Below are positions 1-12,289 of a stretch of DNA of 64,000 nt, piece after piece. The DNA lies in the NCBI GenBank assembly GCA_004794655.1, contig SMMW01000141.1, forward strand, positions 684,501 through 748,500, written 5' to 3'. The stretch is from Marisa cornuarietis (lineage: Eukaryota; Mollusca; Gastropoda; Architaenioglossa; Ampullariidae). The translations under genes were made by a program, and so were the position numbers. A model generated the notes under the pieces. That model saw nothing but the letters and a program-made list of their open reading frames with translations. It had not been told where the DNA came from and did not search any database. Position 1 is the first letter of the stretch; each line of letters opens with the position of its first letter.

Positions 1-3000
1 GTGGCGGCGACATTCAGGTATGCCTGCTGTCTCGCAGACTTTAATGTTAATCCCAGTCATTTAGTGCTTATAAAAAAAAATAGAAGGAAAAATGAGAGGT
101 AGGGTGTTTTGGTGTAAAGAATAAACCCCAGAACAGTCATCTGAAATGCTACAAATATATAGCATTTGAAATTTGCTCATACTGAAAATTGAGATTAGAA
201 GTCTGGCTGTGTCAAGAAAGAAGACAAGGACCGTTGAAACTTTCTTCAATCAAAAACAGTCCCAAGTAGAATGGTTTCCACCATATTCTCTTCCTGATTC
301 TAATAACAAGTTTGCAGTTTTTATAAGGGACTTTCAAATTGTGAGAAGATGAATTGAAATAATGCTATCAAAGATTATCTATAAAGGACTGCATTTTTTC
401 AAAATTTGTTCCAACATTGATTCCATCTGTCAGCATGATTTTTTTTAATAATACTCTTTTCCTTGACCTTTGCTTAAGTTATTTCAAATTCAGCTCCTGT
501 GGCACAACTTTTAAGTGCATGTGACAAGTACAGTGAGAAAGAGGTGTCCTCATTTCAGATCTCATCTCGAATCCCAGACACTTAATCCCCAGATACTTAA
601 TCCTCAAAATGAAATCTCAACTCAAAAAATTATGAAGTGAATGAAAAATTTAATTCAAATTCAAATAATTATTTTCATGTAAACATCAAAATAAGTTTGA
701 CAATTAAAATAATACTTAACTTCAACATCTATAACATTAGTTAAAGTTCATGTGAGCTATTAAATTCAATGTTCTTCAACAATATGATATGAAAAGTGTT
801 GTTAATCAATATGACAGGTAAGCTAATGATCAGAGGTACAGAAGACGATCCATTGCCTCATATCACTGTACAATGTTGCTAATTCTCATGGCAAATTCAG
901 CCCACTTCCTCCTTGGACATTTCTCTTGCCGGCACATGACTGTAGAACAGATGCCTTGTGTAGCTGACAATCCTTACGTAGACCATCAAGGAATGTCTAC
1001 ATTGTTGGATGGTGACAGGAGAAGAGAGATTGGAGGGCGTGATGCCAACCCTCCACAGTGTTGTTTGTTCGTGCAACTCCTCCGTGGTCCCACCCCAAAC
1101 AACACCTCTATGCTAGCACATACGCCCCCACTTTCTTGCATAAGGGGCCTCGGGCTTGTCAGCAAGCCACCCTAGACCCTAATTGGGGCGATTGTTGCGT
1201 CTCAATAGAGTTACCACGCGACACATTTCTCTTACGGTTATAATATTTCAAGTTCACAAAAATAGCAGTTTTGAGTGTTGTGTTGCGATTTGGGGGCATT
1301 TTTGAGGATTAAGTGTCTGGGGATTAAGTGGCTAGGGATTAAATGTCTAGGGGATTAAGTGTCGGGGATTAAATGTCTAGGGATTAAGTGTCCAGTCACC
1401 CTCATCTCAGGCAGGCTGTTTTTTTTTTTTTTTAATCTGCTTATGGCTCCTAAGGCCAACTGCTTTGTCATGATTTAGCCTTAAGTTGAAGGCTTTACGT
1501 AAAATGCTGATTCCACCAATTTCTGGGTAAGTTATTTAAAGAGTTTCTTTTCACTGTCTAGTAAATACATGCACATTATTAATAGCTTTATATTACACTT
1601 TGTCCCTTGTGTCAAGACCCTCAAACTACAGAATATTTGCTCCTCTCCTGTTCAAAACCCTACAGTTCATCAAAACTATTTTACAGCACAGACTCTCACT
1701 CACCTTTTCGTTGAACACTCTTCCAAATCAATCCTGGTATAAGTAAAGTCCATTCAAATGTTTCACCTGATATGATAGGCCCTGTGTGTTTAAAATTTTT
1801 ATATTTACATAACTAAGACGAGAAATCTCCATCCTCTTCCATTATCATTATGTCAACCTTTGAGTGGTCATCTGGATTGTTTTTGCCATGAGATATCCAT
1901 AGTTGCTGACATGGCATAAACACTAATTAACTATTACACATAGACTTTTTAATGGGTAATCCCATAAACTACCTGATTTATGTTTTCTTGAGTCACATAT
2001 GAGAAAATAGGCTTCACTGAGGCATTTTTGTCTAGCATCTTTGATTTCAGAAGGGATTAATCAGACTTTCAGAACAAACATCAACTCTGTCGTTTATTAT
2101 GCATTTTTCTGATGGGTGTGAAATCGCTCCCTGGGGGTAAATTATAGTTCCTGTGGGACTTTCAGGTGGGGTGAGCTTTGACCAGGCAATACCATTGATC
2201 TTTGCCATGCTTCCAGAATAAGTCATTTCTAACAGCTGCTGCATGTTCTGTCATTCTATATTTTGTTTGAATAATGTTAGCATTCATTAGAGCATAGCAG
2301 TTTTTCTGTAGTAGCCATTTTAATTTATATATGTCTTTCCAGGTTCACATTAATATTTGCCTGTTTGCATGCTTGCCATTGTAGAGACTGAACCCTCAAG
2401 CCTTGGTCATACTCTGAACATGCTAATTTCTGTGGGTGCTAGAAATTAATGGTTGTGTTAAATGCATGATCAAATATAAAATATAAATGTCTGCATGCAC
2501 ACATATAATACCAGTTTGAGGATGTCAGAGCAGAGGAAGTTTAACTCTGTTACTTTGGTGCTGGTGTAAGATGCTCAGTTTGTGACATGTTAGTGAGAAC
2601 ATGAGAAGCCTGAGGTTGTTTAAGATGGAAAGAGATGACACTAAAGAAAGTAATTTAAAATTTAACAAGCAACAACTAACACTATGAAAGAGAAGGTATA
2701 ACCTTGTTGGTGGGCTGAGTTGCATTTCAGTTTCAGATTGTTGGATACTAACATGGCAGGCATGTTATCAATACCCACAACCCATTTAGAGAATTTCAAA
2801 ACACAGTATCTTGATTGTTATTGGGGGGTTTTTGGTGCACATAAGCATATAAATGAAGGAATTTAGACTAGATCTTCACATCTTGATGCAGTTGAAAGCA
2901 GACCTGTTTACTAGCAGCTTGCAAAGGCATTTATGCATTAGTTAATAGATTGTTGGAAGCATTTTTTTAACCAGAAACATAAGTTAAAAATCACATGGCA

Positions 3001-4750
3001 ACTATTTCAAGGAACTATTTCATGCTTGCAGATTTCTTTGATTTTAAGGACATTGTTGATGCCCATAAAATGCTGAGCTGTCATTTCAGCAAGCAAAGGA
3101 GAACATTACAAAAACTTGTGAAATTTCTATTCTGTTCTGTTAATATCTGTCATTTTTTCACCATAACAATGCAAATTAAACTTAGGTTTCATGGAGGTCA
3201 GCATCATTTAGGTCTACAATAAATCTATGAAAGCACAGTGTTAAACAATAACAATCAACCTCTGATTTAAAGTTTCTTTTTGCATGTCTTTGAGGGGTGG
3301 GGGCTGAACAGTTTTTGCTCTTCTGCCATTTTAGTGTAGAAAATTGCATTTTTCTCTTTTGCAAAGGGGATTAACATTCTTTTCCTCCAAAGTTATAGAA
3401 TCCCCCCCCCCCCCGTCCACCCCAAGCTTTATCCAGTTTTTGACAGGATGTGAGAGTGAAAATAATTAATCTACATTCTTTAAGTTGGGAAAACATTGTG
3501 TGGAGAGGATGAGCATTGCATGTTAGGGATTTGTGGTAGTGAATGCATTTGTGCATTTCATTTGTCATATGTGCATGCAAGGTTGTCCTTGAAGAATTGC
3601 CAGAAAATCAGGTTTTCACCATGTGGAAAAAACATTGAGAGATGCTCTGATAATCTGGCACCTCCGCAAGGTTTTCTTGTGACAGTCAACCATGTGACAG
3701 GGCCTTGACTTGGCAGTGCTCAGTCTGAGACCCACCTTGTGAGGATGAAAAATCAGGATGCGTGTTTCTCTTGCCATGATGTGGACTTTATAGTTAAAAA
3801 AGACAAATAATTTACAAGTGACTGCTTTCTCCGAGTGAAGTCAGGCATATGTGCATTGGTGTTCATTTTCTGATTATGTTGGTGGACACTATGACTATTT
3901 TATGGCTGTGGGTGGGAAGCCTCGGTAGACCGTGGAAGCCTCAGATACAATGAAAAAAAAATGTTACAACACTAATAAACTTGTATTCTACTCAAGTTTG
4001 TGGAGTATGGGTGAAATAAATCATATTTCTATGACAGCATTGTTTTACTTCTGCATTTTTAAAAGTAGTTTAATATGGGATTGAATGATATTGTCTGATG
4101 TTTCTGCTTCAACCCATTTTATCTTATCAGCATAACCTATGATGTGCCCCCAAGATCACAAACCAACATTCATTTTTAATCTAACCATTAACCTGATCCC
4201 CCATTCACTAATCCTTCATCCTGTCATCTACTTCTCATCATTTTCTTTCATCCCTCATCTTGTCCCATTCAACCTACCATGGTCATCTGCATGCTTGTAG
4301 TAGTAGAAGTGAAAATTTGCTCCAACATTTTGTCCTGTAGAAGAGTTTATGGGTACAGTGTGCTAGTAGAAGGTTGTACCCATCTATGAGCCTGTTTGCT
4401 GTCAACACTCTGCCTTGCAGTCCAGTTTTTGTCTTTGCTCCAGTTGACATGTTTGGACTCTAGGGCTCTTCTTGCTAAGATTTGATGTTAAGCAAAGTTT
4501 CACATGACTATCATAAAAAGGATTTGCCAAACAGGTATCCAGCAATTTGTGTCTGTCTGCAACATTTTGTCCTTTGGAAATGAATTCTAGATGCATGGTG
4601 TAAGATGTAGCTGTTTGGCACTTTTATTAGAATTATAAACAAAATTTGTCTAACATGCATCCAACAGTTTGTGGCTGGTTGCTAGTGCCCATTCAACACA
4701 GGCAAATGAGTTGGATGGTGGCATTGCTTGCCTGCTTGACTACAGCCACA
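1..4750. other. CpG-poor flank, no recognised gene
   Basis: No open reading frame here resembles a known protein and none exceeds about 100 residues. The stretch is AT-rich and CpG-poor like the flippase gene body downstream, and the plus strand is T-rich from about 2.2 to 4.7 kb. It could be intron or 3' UTR of a neighbouring gene, possibly on the plus strand. AATAAA-like hexamers occur near 3971 and 4014. A MITE-like element at 560-1398 is listed separately. Bases 1-17 followed by GTATGC could be an exon end with its donor, but this cannot be tested inside the window. Confidence 0.3.
560..1398. mobile_element. MITE-like element with inverted ends and a 15-bp tandem array
   Basis: Bases 570-611 (CAGACACTTAATCCCCAG core) are the reverse complement, with few mismatches, of about 1299-1340 (TGAGGATTAAGTGTCTGGGG core). 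The right end is expanded into about six copies of a 14-16 bp unit close to GGATTAAGTGTCTAG (1306-1393). The interior has no coding capacity that I recognise and holds a block around 1100-1230 with higher CpG. This fits a non-autonomous DNA transposon with subterminal repeats. The target-site duplication was not resolved, so the ends are approximate. Confidence 0.45.
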
Positions 4751-5580
4751 CTGCTACACAGACGAAAATTAAATGGAGCTCATCGGCTATAGCAGCTATA
4801 TATCTGCCGCCCAGAAAATCTATAGCTGTCATCACATAAGTCCAGCTTCGAGAAATGCGTATATGTAAGAGCTTTTTCTGTGCGCACGCAGAGATAACGC
4901 CTCAGATGAAGAGATCGACAGTATTAGCAGAAGAATGCGCCGGCAAGTTGCGAAACAGCAACCTGAATGCTATCTTCGCAACGCTAAAAAAAAAATTTTT
5001 TTATCACCAACCTACTGGGTCAGGAGGAGAAAGAACTCGTGCACTCATTTCGCAATGGCTGAAAAATCAACACCCTGGGATTATCTGATTTTACGTTAAC
5101 TGTTCACACACGTCAACCGTCACAGAGGAAAAGCGGTTCAACGCACGGACCTTTAATTTCCGAAGGTGGTTCAACGACTTCTGGTGCAACGAGGACTGGG
5201 AATTGTCTTGGCACGTGTTGATTTTACTACAATCTCACCTTTAGCCTGTGCATGGTGAGTTGGATTTCGTTCGTAGTCTATATACGCCTTCTCAGATCAG
5301 CGATTATGCTCGAAGGGGCCAGCCCAACTTATTTAAATTTAATTTTCTTTAGGTGGTGAAGCGGTTGTAAAGGCTCATTAACTGTTTAAGCGCACATGTA
5401 TATAGCGGAAATTGAGCCTATTGAAATTATATCGATACACCGTTCATTTCTTTAAGTGGGATTCGCTGGCATAAGATTTCAATCGATCGAACAAGCAAAA
5501 TAAATAAATAAAAAACATCAACCCATCACCCTTTAGAGACCCTTTTCTTTTGTGTTTATGTACTGATCACTGCAGGATAA
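4751..5580. other. CpG-rich intergenic stretch, nothing recognised
   Basis: At about 4.75 kb the base composition changes from CpG-poor to clearly CpG-containing sequence. No ORF with a recognisable domain is present. It may hold unidentified repeats or regulatory sequence. It marks the left edge of a 7.5-kb CpG-richer block that ends near 12.3 kb. Confidence 0.3.
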
Positions 5581-7005
5581 TCTTTGCATGTCCTGATGAT
5601 GTCCCCCACTTAAATTTGCGCCCCCGTGGGCCCGGCTTCTCGTGCAGGGGGTGAACACCCAGCCTCTCTCTGGCTGGGTGACGAAGCTGGCCCACCCCTT
5701 TCTCTGATGCTTTTCCTGTTTCTCCCTCGATCACTGGCCCTTTCACCTATATTCTTTTGCTAATCAACCATCTCCCTGTGAAACTACTGTTATGTCTTTT
5801 TTATCTTCTGTCTACACCTGCTTCTCTGCCTTCTTTTTCCACCATGCCTTTCTTTTAATTTAGCTCATTTCTCTAGCTGTGGCCTCCATTAGGCCCCCTT
5901 CGTTTGCCGTACAGGGCGACCCGTGTCGGAGGGTGAGGTCCCTGATGGGTTGCGGCCCATCATACCAACACACCTCTTTGGCCCGGACTTTTCCTAGACG
6001 GGAGGTTGGTGTGGCCCAATCTGTAGGCCAGAGTATATTCCTTCAGTATCCTTGGTGCGACCCTGCTGGAAATGGCATAAGTGGTACCGCTCGGTCGCAC
6101 CCCCTTGTTGGACTCCGTGGTGGGTGGGGAGTAGAAGGAACGATCGAATGATATATATATATATATACATCTCTGCTCTCCAAGCCCTTCTCTCCCAACG
6201 TTCTGACCACCCACTCGTGGTCTAGATTCATACGATCCATGCAGCCCTACTTCAACGGAAAAAGACATTGTTTTTCATTTGGGTGCCTGGCCAAGCTGGT
6301 ATCCCAGGCAATGTTTGAGCGGACCAGGCCGCCAATGCATGTTAGTCTCCTGGTAAATTGCACTCGATAGTATGATTAACAGTCCTTGTGGCAACGCCAC
6401 TGGGACACTCTAGGCCAAAACAAGTTACGTGCCACCCTTCCCTCTCTTTCAGACCGCTTGCCTTCATGCCGTCCAGTGCGGCGGAAGGAGGTAGTCTTAC
6501 TAGACTAAGGTTAGGACACACCTATGCCACGCAGTCGCACCTCTTACAAGGTGAACCAGCACCAGTCTGTCCTTGGTCAGGTGTCAAGGAATTTTTAATG
6601 TTTCACATGTTCTCATTACTTGTCCTGGTCTCCAGAGTATCCGCCAGCAGTTTTTTTTTTTAATTTTTTTACCGCATGCAGGTTCCTTGTTTTCTTTGTT
6701 TAGGTCCGTCCCATCGGCAGCTATTTTTACTTTTTTTAAAGACGGATAGGACTTTATCATAAGATTTAACCATTTTATGCCCTGATAGTTTTTGGTTTAA
6801 TTGTTGGTGGCCTATTTGGGCCACAACACTCCTTTTACGTTACCCACTCTCTTAATTATTCCTGCTTTTTTGTGTGCGTTTTTAATTTTTACGATGTTAC
6901 AGCTACATCACTTGGGGTTTTTTGTCCCTAAAAATAAGATTGCTTTTTTTCGCCGTGATAAAGCCTTTTGCTGGCACGGCGTTAAACACAACCAACCAAC
7001 CAACT
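5580..7005 (+). mobile_element. I-type LINE relic with RNase H piece, internally deleted
   Basis: A decayed non-LTR retrotransposon. Positions 6271-6339 read as the C-terminal RNase H motif WVPGQAGIPGN, a stop, then ADQAANA (family form WVPGHxGIxGNExAD), so the frame is dead. Positions 6493-6583 read LTRLRLGHTYATQSHLL, the usual post-RNase H segment of I/jockey-type elements, ending in a CPxC-like remnant. The 3' end has GGCACGGCGTTAAACA followed by an AACC run (6990-7005), a tail type I associate with mollusc elements. Upstream sequence at 5600-6150 looks like the GC-rich 5' part of the same element, joined at a TA microsatellite (about 6150-6168) to the RNase H part, which implies loss of the endonuclease and reverse transcriptase. 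Confidence 0.65.
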
Positions 7006-9372
7006 TAAATTTGCGTCTGTTGACTGTATCCAGTCTATTAATTTTCCCCAAAAAATATATATTGCTCCCAGCACTAGTTCTCAAGGAGGAAACTCAGGCC
7101 GTCAAATGAAGGTTTCCGCCATCTTTACCCAAGGGAGGATGATCAAAAGGCTCGATACCAAAGACTTCTATGATTTCTGTCTTCCAAGGCTGTGCTCGAT
7201 ACAGTTAATGCTTTAGTGCGAATTACTTCCACCTGCGAGGGCGTACGGCGACTGACCGCGTGACTTCGCTGACTTCCTCCCCCTCCTCCAGGCATGACTG
7301 GGTGCTAGATATCAAACTTGTTTGAGATTTGTGCCTGAATCTTGCGCATGTTCTTTCGTAAGAAAAGGCGTGAGGCATAATGCTGCTGAAAGTGCAGACT
7401 GCACTATGCTGTCCTAAACGGTTGGCGGTTATGGTGATCGACATGAAGACCGATCGAGATCGTTTGTTTCGAGATCACGTGATCGGGTGGGTGTAGAAGG
7501 ATGAACAAGTCCGCCTCAGAGCCAACTTGACCAACAAAACCATTTTCCCACTCGATCACTGTTATCTGTTTATCTGATTGCGCGATGTAATAGACGACTG
7601 AGAATCATTAAAACTAAAGCAGAGTGTGGTGGGAAGGGGTGGCAGTTGAAACCTAATAAAATCCGCACCGTTTGTCCAGTCTCCAAAGCTGGGAAATGTT
7701 AGTTTTGATCTCGTAGGTTATGTCTGGTGGGGGGGTACGTTTGCGTGGAACGTTTTAATTTTGATGCTTAATTTCTCCGCTTAAGCTGTTGCCGGCATGG
7801 TTTCAGATGAAACAATACTGAAGAAATTTCGACATACGTGAACATCGGAGTACAAACGTAGAGAGGATTGTAATTTGAGATGGTATCGATGTGAGAGAAA
7901 GAACAAGAGAGAGAGAGAGAGAGAGGAATGAAGCAAAGGGGAGGTGGAAGTGGAGAGCTCCCTTTGCCAAACATAAGCTGTCAAGTTAAGGAAGGGACAT
8001 CAATAGCACAAATGTTCTACTATTTCACTACACTGACGCCACACATGAATAAACGACTTAGTCCGACAGAATAAAAGATAATAATATCATAGCTAAACGC
8101 GTTATCGGAAGAAATCAACCTGAGATTTGAAACCCCTCACTCGATCACACTTACACAAGCGACAGTGCACCCTGGACCGCGAACTGAGTGGGCAAACTTA
8201 TTTGCTTTCGGTCATGGTTTAGCAGTTCTTTTTATGAATATTTTACTTATGCCAAACAACTGGGACGGTAATGTACATCGTGTTACGAGCAACAACGCCT
8301 CAGTGACTGGGCTGTGAGGAGTGTTGTGATGACATGCATTGGTGGCTATTCAGCGTGTTGCTAACCATCGATCTTATTGAACAGCTCGGGCCTTAAGCAA
8401 CTACGATCGGACAAAGGCGGGTCGTGATGTATATGGTGATCAGAGAATGCGGTGGATACAGAGTGAGACTGAAGGTCTCTGTACAAATCCTCTTCGAACA
8501 TGTCAATGTTATTCTGTTACATTAAATGCACGAGAAGTATTAAACATTTCACGGGTCTATACGAAGTTATTTTAGGGTAAGAAGCATCTCGCAATCGATC
8601 GCCGAAGAGGGTGAAAAATCAAGATACGTAGTTTACATAAATTCCCTCTTAGTTATTTCTGTCTTTCGGTATGCCTCTTTCTTTCTCTCACTACGTGTGT
8701 GTGTGTGTGAGGTTACCTGAGTACGACACACAATATATATTTTTTTTGCGGTCACGTCTTCGACAATTCTGGTTGTTGCCTTTGTTCAAGCGTCCCACTG
8801 ACATTGTGATTTGTGCATCGACTCCCGGATGAAGGCATGGCAGCGTATGTGTCGCAACAACACTGCCATTTCAATCGTCATGCAGACACCTATTCTTAGG
8901 ACGGCTCAGGCGCCGTGAATGAAGCCCCTGCCTCTCCCTAACATCTCCCATGACTTGACATCATTCGACCGTCCAACAGTTATGGCAGAATGGGACAGAC
9001 AGTTGAAAGGGATGATCCATCTATTTATTTCATTCTTTCTAGCAGTGATGTACTTGGAACTTCAATGCATTAGTCCGCTGCCTGTCCACTTTGACTTGTT
9101 CCACCACTAGCTGGAAATTTAGCGCCAACTAAGGATGAAGGGTTACAAATTAAATATCTGCGGCCTCTTTTAAAAATTCACGCATTAGTGATTACAACGG
9201 TCGGCCGCTTCAACAACTGCTGAATTTAGGAAAGATGGCAAAAACTAACTTCTTTTCCTTCTCTCTCTCTCCGCACCCACACACACCAGGTAATTTGGAT
9301 TTAGAATTATCCAACTGTTATGTATTTGGTCAACTTTTGGTCTCCCATTTTATTCGAGTTATATGCTTACTG
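7006..9372. other. CpG-rich intergenic stretch
   Basis: No gene was recognised on either strand. It contains short GA and GT microsatellites (about 7908-7924 and 8695-8710) and the palindrome GATCACGTGATC at 7473-7484, which carries a canonical CACGTG E-box. Small ORFs on both strands have no similarity that I recognise and are read as chance. Confidence 0.3.
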
Positions 9373-9770
9373 AGATAAGATAACACTTTATTTATCCCAG
9401 AGGGCAATTCGGGGCAGCTCGATAAGAAAGCAAAAAAAAAAAATACATGCTACCACAACACATTCATATCCGCCAAACTCATATACATTCATGGTTCAGT
9501 CAGCTCCATTCATTTGCACACAGTAACATTCAGACGTCGCACGGCCGAAACAACAACGGACAGCCTCAGATTGTTGGTCCTGCATGCAGGTACACAGAAA
9601 CAGCGGCCAATTGGGAGTTGGAAAATTTCTTCCGACAGGACATGCCTGTCCTCGTGAAGGATTTCAGACACTTTTATGTGCCTGCCTGTTATACAGAGTC
9701 TGAAGAGCACTCTGAGCTGTCCCATAATGACTTTGAAGCAGGTAGATACAACACGATGTAAAGCTGCTGT
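9373..9770 (-). mobile_element. 5'-truncated LINE (or derived SINE) 3' tail, antisense
   Basis: On the minus strand this reads as a typical LINE 3' end: CCCTCTGGGATAAATAAAGTG followed by short TTATC repeats. The body (about 9440-9700) shares blocks with 47830-48180, including GTTGGTCCTRCATG next to a conserved ACAGAAA/ACAGAATTGGC stretch. The 104-residue plus-strand ORF inside it (9447-9761) is therefore antisense element sequence, not a gene. Confidence 0.5.
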
Positions 9771-9774
9771 CCTT

Positions 9775-11320
9775 CACCGATAAACTACTGTTGTAAAAAC
9801 AGATAAACGAGGACACATTCTCCGCGTGTCTAAATGATGCTCAGGGTAGATTTTTTCGTAATCCATCGCTACATTCAGTTTTATTTATAAAACACACATA
9901 CTGCCTCTGTCGATGCAATGAAACTAGCTGCAAATATTATGTGTAACAGTGGCGTAGGAAGATTCTCGGCTTTGGGGTGGGGGTGAGGGCAAACTTCATG
10001 CTGACAGTGAACGAAGTTCACATTATTCTAGTCTCCTCAATACCTCGAGCTGCCTCCCTTGTCCTCCCTTCCCTGTTCCTACCCCACTGTGTAATGAGAT
10101 AGTTGTAGTGTCATGCAAGCAATTTGTACGAAATATAGATTTCTATACGCCAGCTGATTCGTATATTTACCAGTTTCTAAGGCGGAGAACTTAATTGTGG
10201 GTCACCCGTCCAGTGAGTATACAATTGCTCATTTTTCTGAAAAGCGTCCCATCATGCTGGAAGAAGACATCGCAGTTTCCTTCTCCATCGCCTTGATCCG
10301 CCTCACACAAGGGCATACGGATATCCTTGTGGTGCTCCAGTTGGCGGAGTCCACTCAGTCCGCATCCAGTATCCGGATTTGAGTTTCTGTAACATAATGT
10401 GGACGCGGGACGCCGCCAAGGGGAGCGCCACAACGATATTCTTATTACGATGAGGGAGCATAACGGAACTGTAATACGCCGGTATGGATCTTCCAAATAG
10501 TCACGTGACGAGGGAACGGACACGGAATCAGACGCTCACTGTTCTCGTCTACTCATGACAGCGAGATTTGCTGGATGCGTGAGCTAGCTCTCCCTATTTG
10601 GGTGGTTTGAAGTCTCGATAAAAAACCCTTTCAAGTTATAAATAATGCTTTACAAATACTGTCATTTGCTTTACTATAATTACTACAAGGACAAAAACAA
10701 ATAAAGACTTCTGTTTTGATATCGAAACACAATATCCTATATGTTCTGCAAGTGGATATCGAATAAAGTCTAATTTATTTACTATTTTCCAGGAAATTTA
10801 TAATCTTCTGCAGAATAATTCAGTTGCACAAAGTAAAAATCCTCATACAGCTTTTCATTCTGGTACAGTTTTACACACACAAAACATTGTACTGTACGTG
10901 ATAGTAACCGCATATGTATGCTCAGAGAGTAAGACAAAATGCCAGCAGAAACATTCTCCCTGAACAAAGATAGAATACTATTAATATTGAAGCAGAGTAA
11001 ATACTATTTTCTCCATTGAACTTTAATTTTACGATAGATGTTTTCAAGTGTAAAGATGCCAACAGCTGATCGAGCGTTTACTTAATTCGTCGTCTGCAAC
11101 AGTTGAACCAATGCTTTTGATTGTGTGCAACAAGCATAGTAAATTAAAGGCATTTGGGACGGGGTAGGGTAAACTTATTTCTCACTTATGTGTACGTGCT
11201 TAACACAACAAAGGTAATCATTATGATTGTAGCGGTAACACCGAAATGCCATTTGAGTATCAGCGACCTGCAGAGATCTTTGCAGCGAATGAGCGATGGG
11301 AGGCTGGCCGTCCTCCACAT
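9775..11320. other. CpG-rich intergenic stretch
   Basis: No recognisable gene. Small overlapping ORFs on both strands around 10190-10523 have no domain that I recognise. The sequence continues the CpG-richer block that leads to the putative promoter at 11.33-11.43 kb. Confidence 0.3.
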
Positions 11321-11327
11321 GTTTTGA

Positions 11328-11428
11328 TGACGTCATGTGAAACCGCTCCATACCCCCAGCAGCCTACGGATGCTAACTAGCTGCAGTGTGGATGTAATTA
11401 TTTACACAGGCGGGTGTATTTATAAAAG
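11328..11428 (+). promoter_or_regulatory. Candidate promoter: full CRE plus TATA-like box
   Basis: A perfect palindromic TGACGTCA, the full cAMP-response element bound by CREB/ATF factors, lies at 11328-11335. About 85 bp downstream is TATTTATAAAAGGG, with the TATAAAAG core at 11421-11428. The spacing and order fit a core promoter firing rightward with a start near 11450, toward the candidate untranslated exon ending at 12289 and the flippase gene. The location in the CpG-richer block just before the CpG-poor gene body supports this. No transcript evidence is available. Either motif could occur by chance. Confidence 0.4.
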
Positions 11429-12183
11429 GGAGTAGTCTTCTGTAGTCCTATTAATTCGCTTCCCATCTCCAAAAACCCTTTTCTTATTATTATTTACTGG
11501 CGTCATGGTGACAGATTGCACTTTAATTAGCAGACGAAAAAGTTACGGGTAAATGGGATTGCGCAATGTTACGAAAAACGTGCACAATCGATCATTTTAT
11601 ATGAATGAGACGATCATTTTATATGAATGAGATAACTGAATAAGTAGAAAAAATGAATTGCAAACATACTGTTATGCTACATCAAAAAGAAAACTCGATG
11701 AGCTCCATTTTGCTTTCTGGATGGGTTTGTTTACAGATAGCAGCTAGTGTTGGCACGTCACTAGGGAGAAATCCTTGCAGAAGAAACTTCGTGTGCCACT
11801 TTCAAGTTTATATACACGTTCGTATATGTTATTGGAAGCAAGAAAGCCAATTGATTAGAGATTTAATACGAAAATGACATTATTTACATAAAATGTTATT
11901 TTAGTTAGTAAATATAGATGATCCGATGTCTTCTACGTTACACTTCCGTCTTAATTTGCATATCAAGATGGAGGTCCGCTGGAATGACCACTTGTTCCCA
12001 CGAGTGTTGTGACTTTTGGTGATAACGGTGAGGAATATACGTTGTATTGGCATTCGATTTTGTGAATTTGTAATTGTTAATACAAAAGTATGAACATAGG
12101 TGGCCACTGGTATTTGACAAACTTCACGGTGAATCACCACTGATTGTGCCACAGGCTTTCTAATGTGATAAACCACTGGCGCC

Positions 12184-12289
12184 GTGTCAGTGCGTGGTAA
12201 AAGAAAACAGGGGTTGCGCGCAACCCGGATAAGGCGAAATCTTAGGAAAAACAAAAAGAAAAGGCCCGCTTCTCTTGTGGATGTATGCG
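12184..12289 (+). other. Candidate 5' UTR exon (3' part) with a possible upstream ORF
   Basis: A CpG-containing stretch ends at ATGCG followed by a consensus donor GTAAGT at 12290, at the point where sequence becomes CpG-poor. It is the best candidate for the last bases of a noncoding first exon of the flippase gene, spliced to 16147. An ATG at 12184 opens a basic 35-codon ORF. If spliced to 16147 it stays open, runs out of frame across the flippase start and stops early in coding exon 2, so it would be an overlapping upstream ORF. The exon's 5' limit is unknown. Confidence 0.35.

Noticed and set aside
1..18. Exon end with donor at base 18
   Set aside because: Only 17 bases are available, so neither frame nor homology can be judged.
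5879..6268. Overlapping 90-102 residue ORFs on both strands
   Set aside because: They lie in the GC-rich part of the LINE relic, where stop codons are rare, and match no domain.
9447..9761. 104-residue plus-strand ORF as a gene
   Set aside because: It lies inside an antisense LINE tail shared with other places in the window and has no recognisable domain.
11901..12254. 117-residue minus-strand ORF opposite the candidate first exon
   Set aside because: No family resemblance, overlaps the likely promoter and 5' UTR, and composition fits chance.
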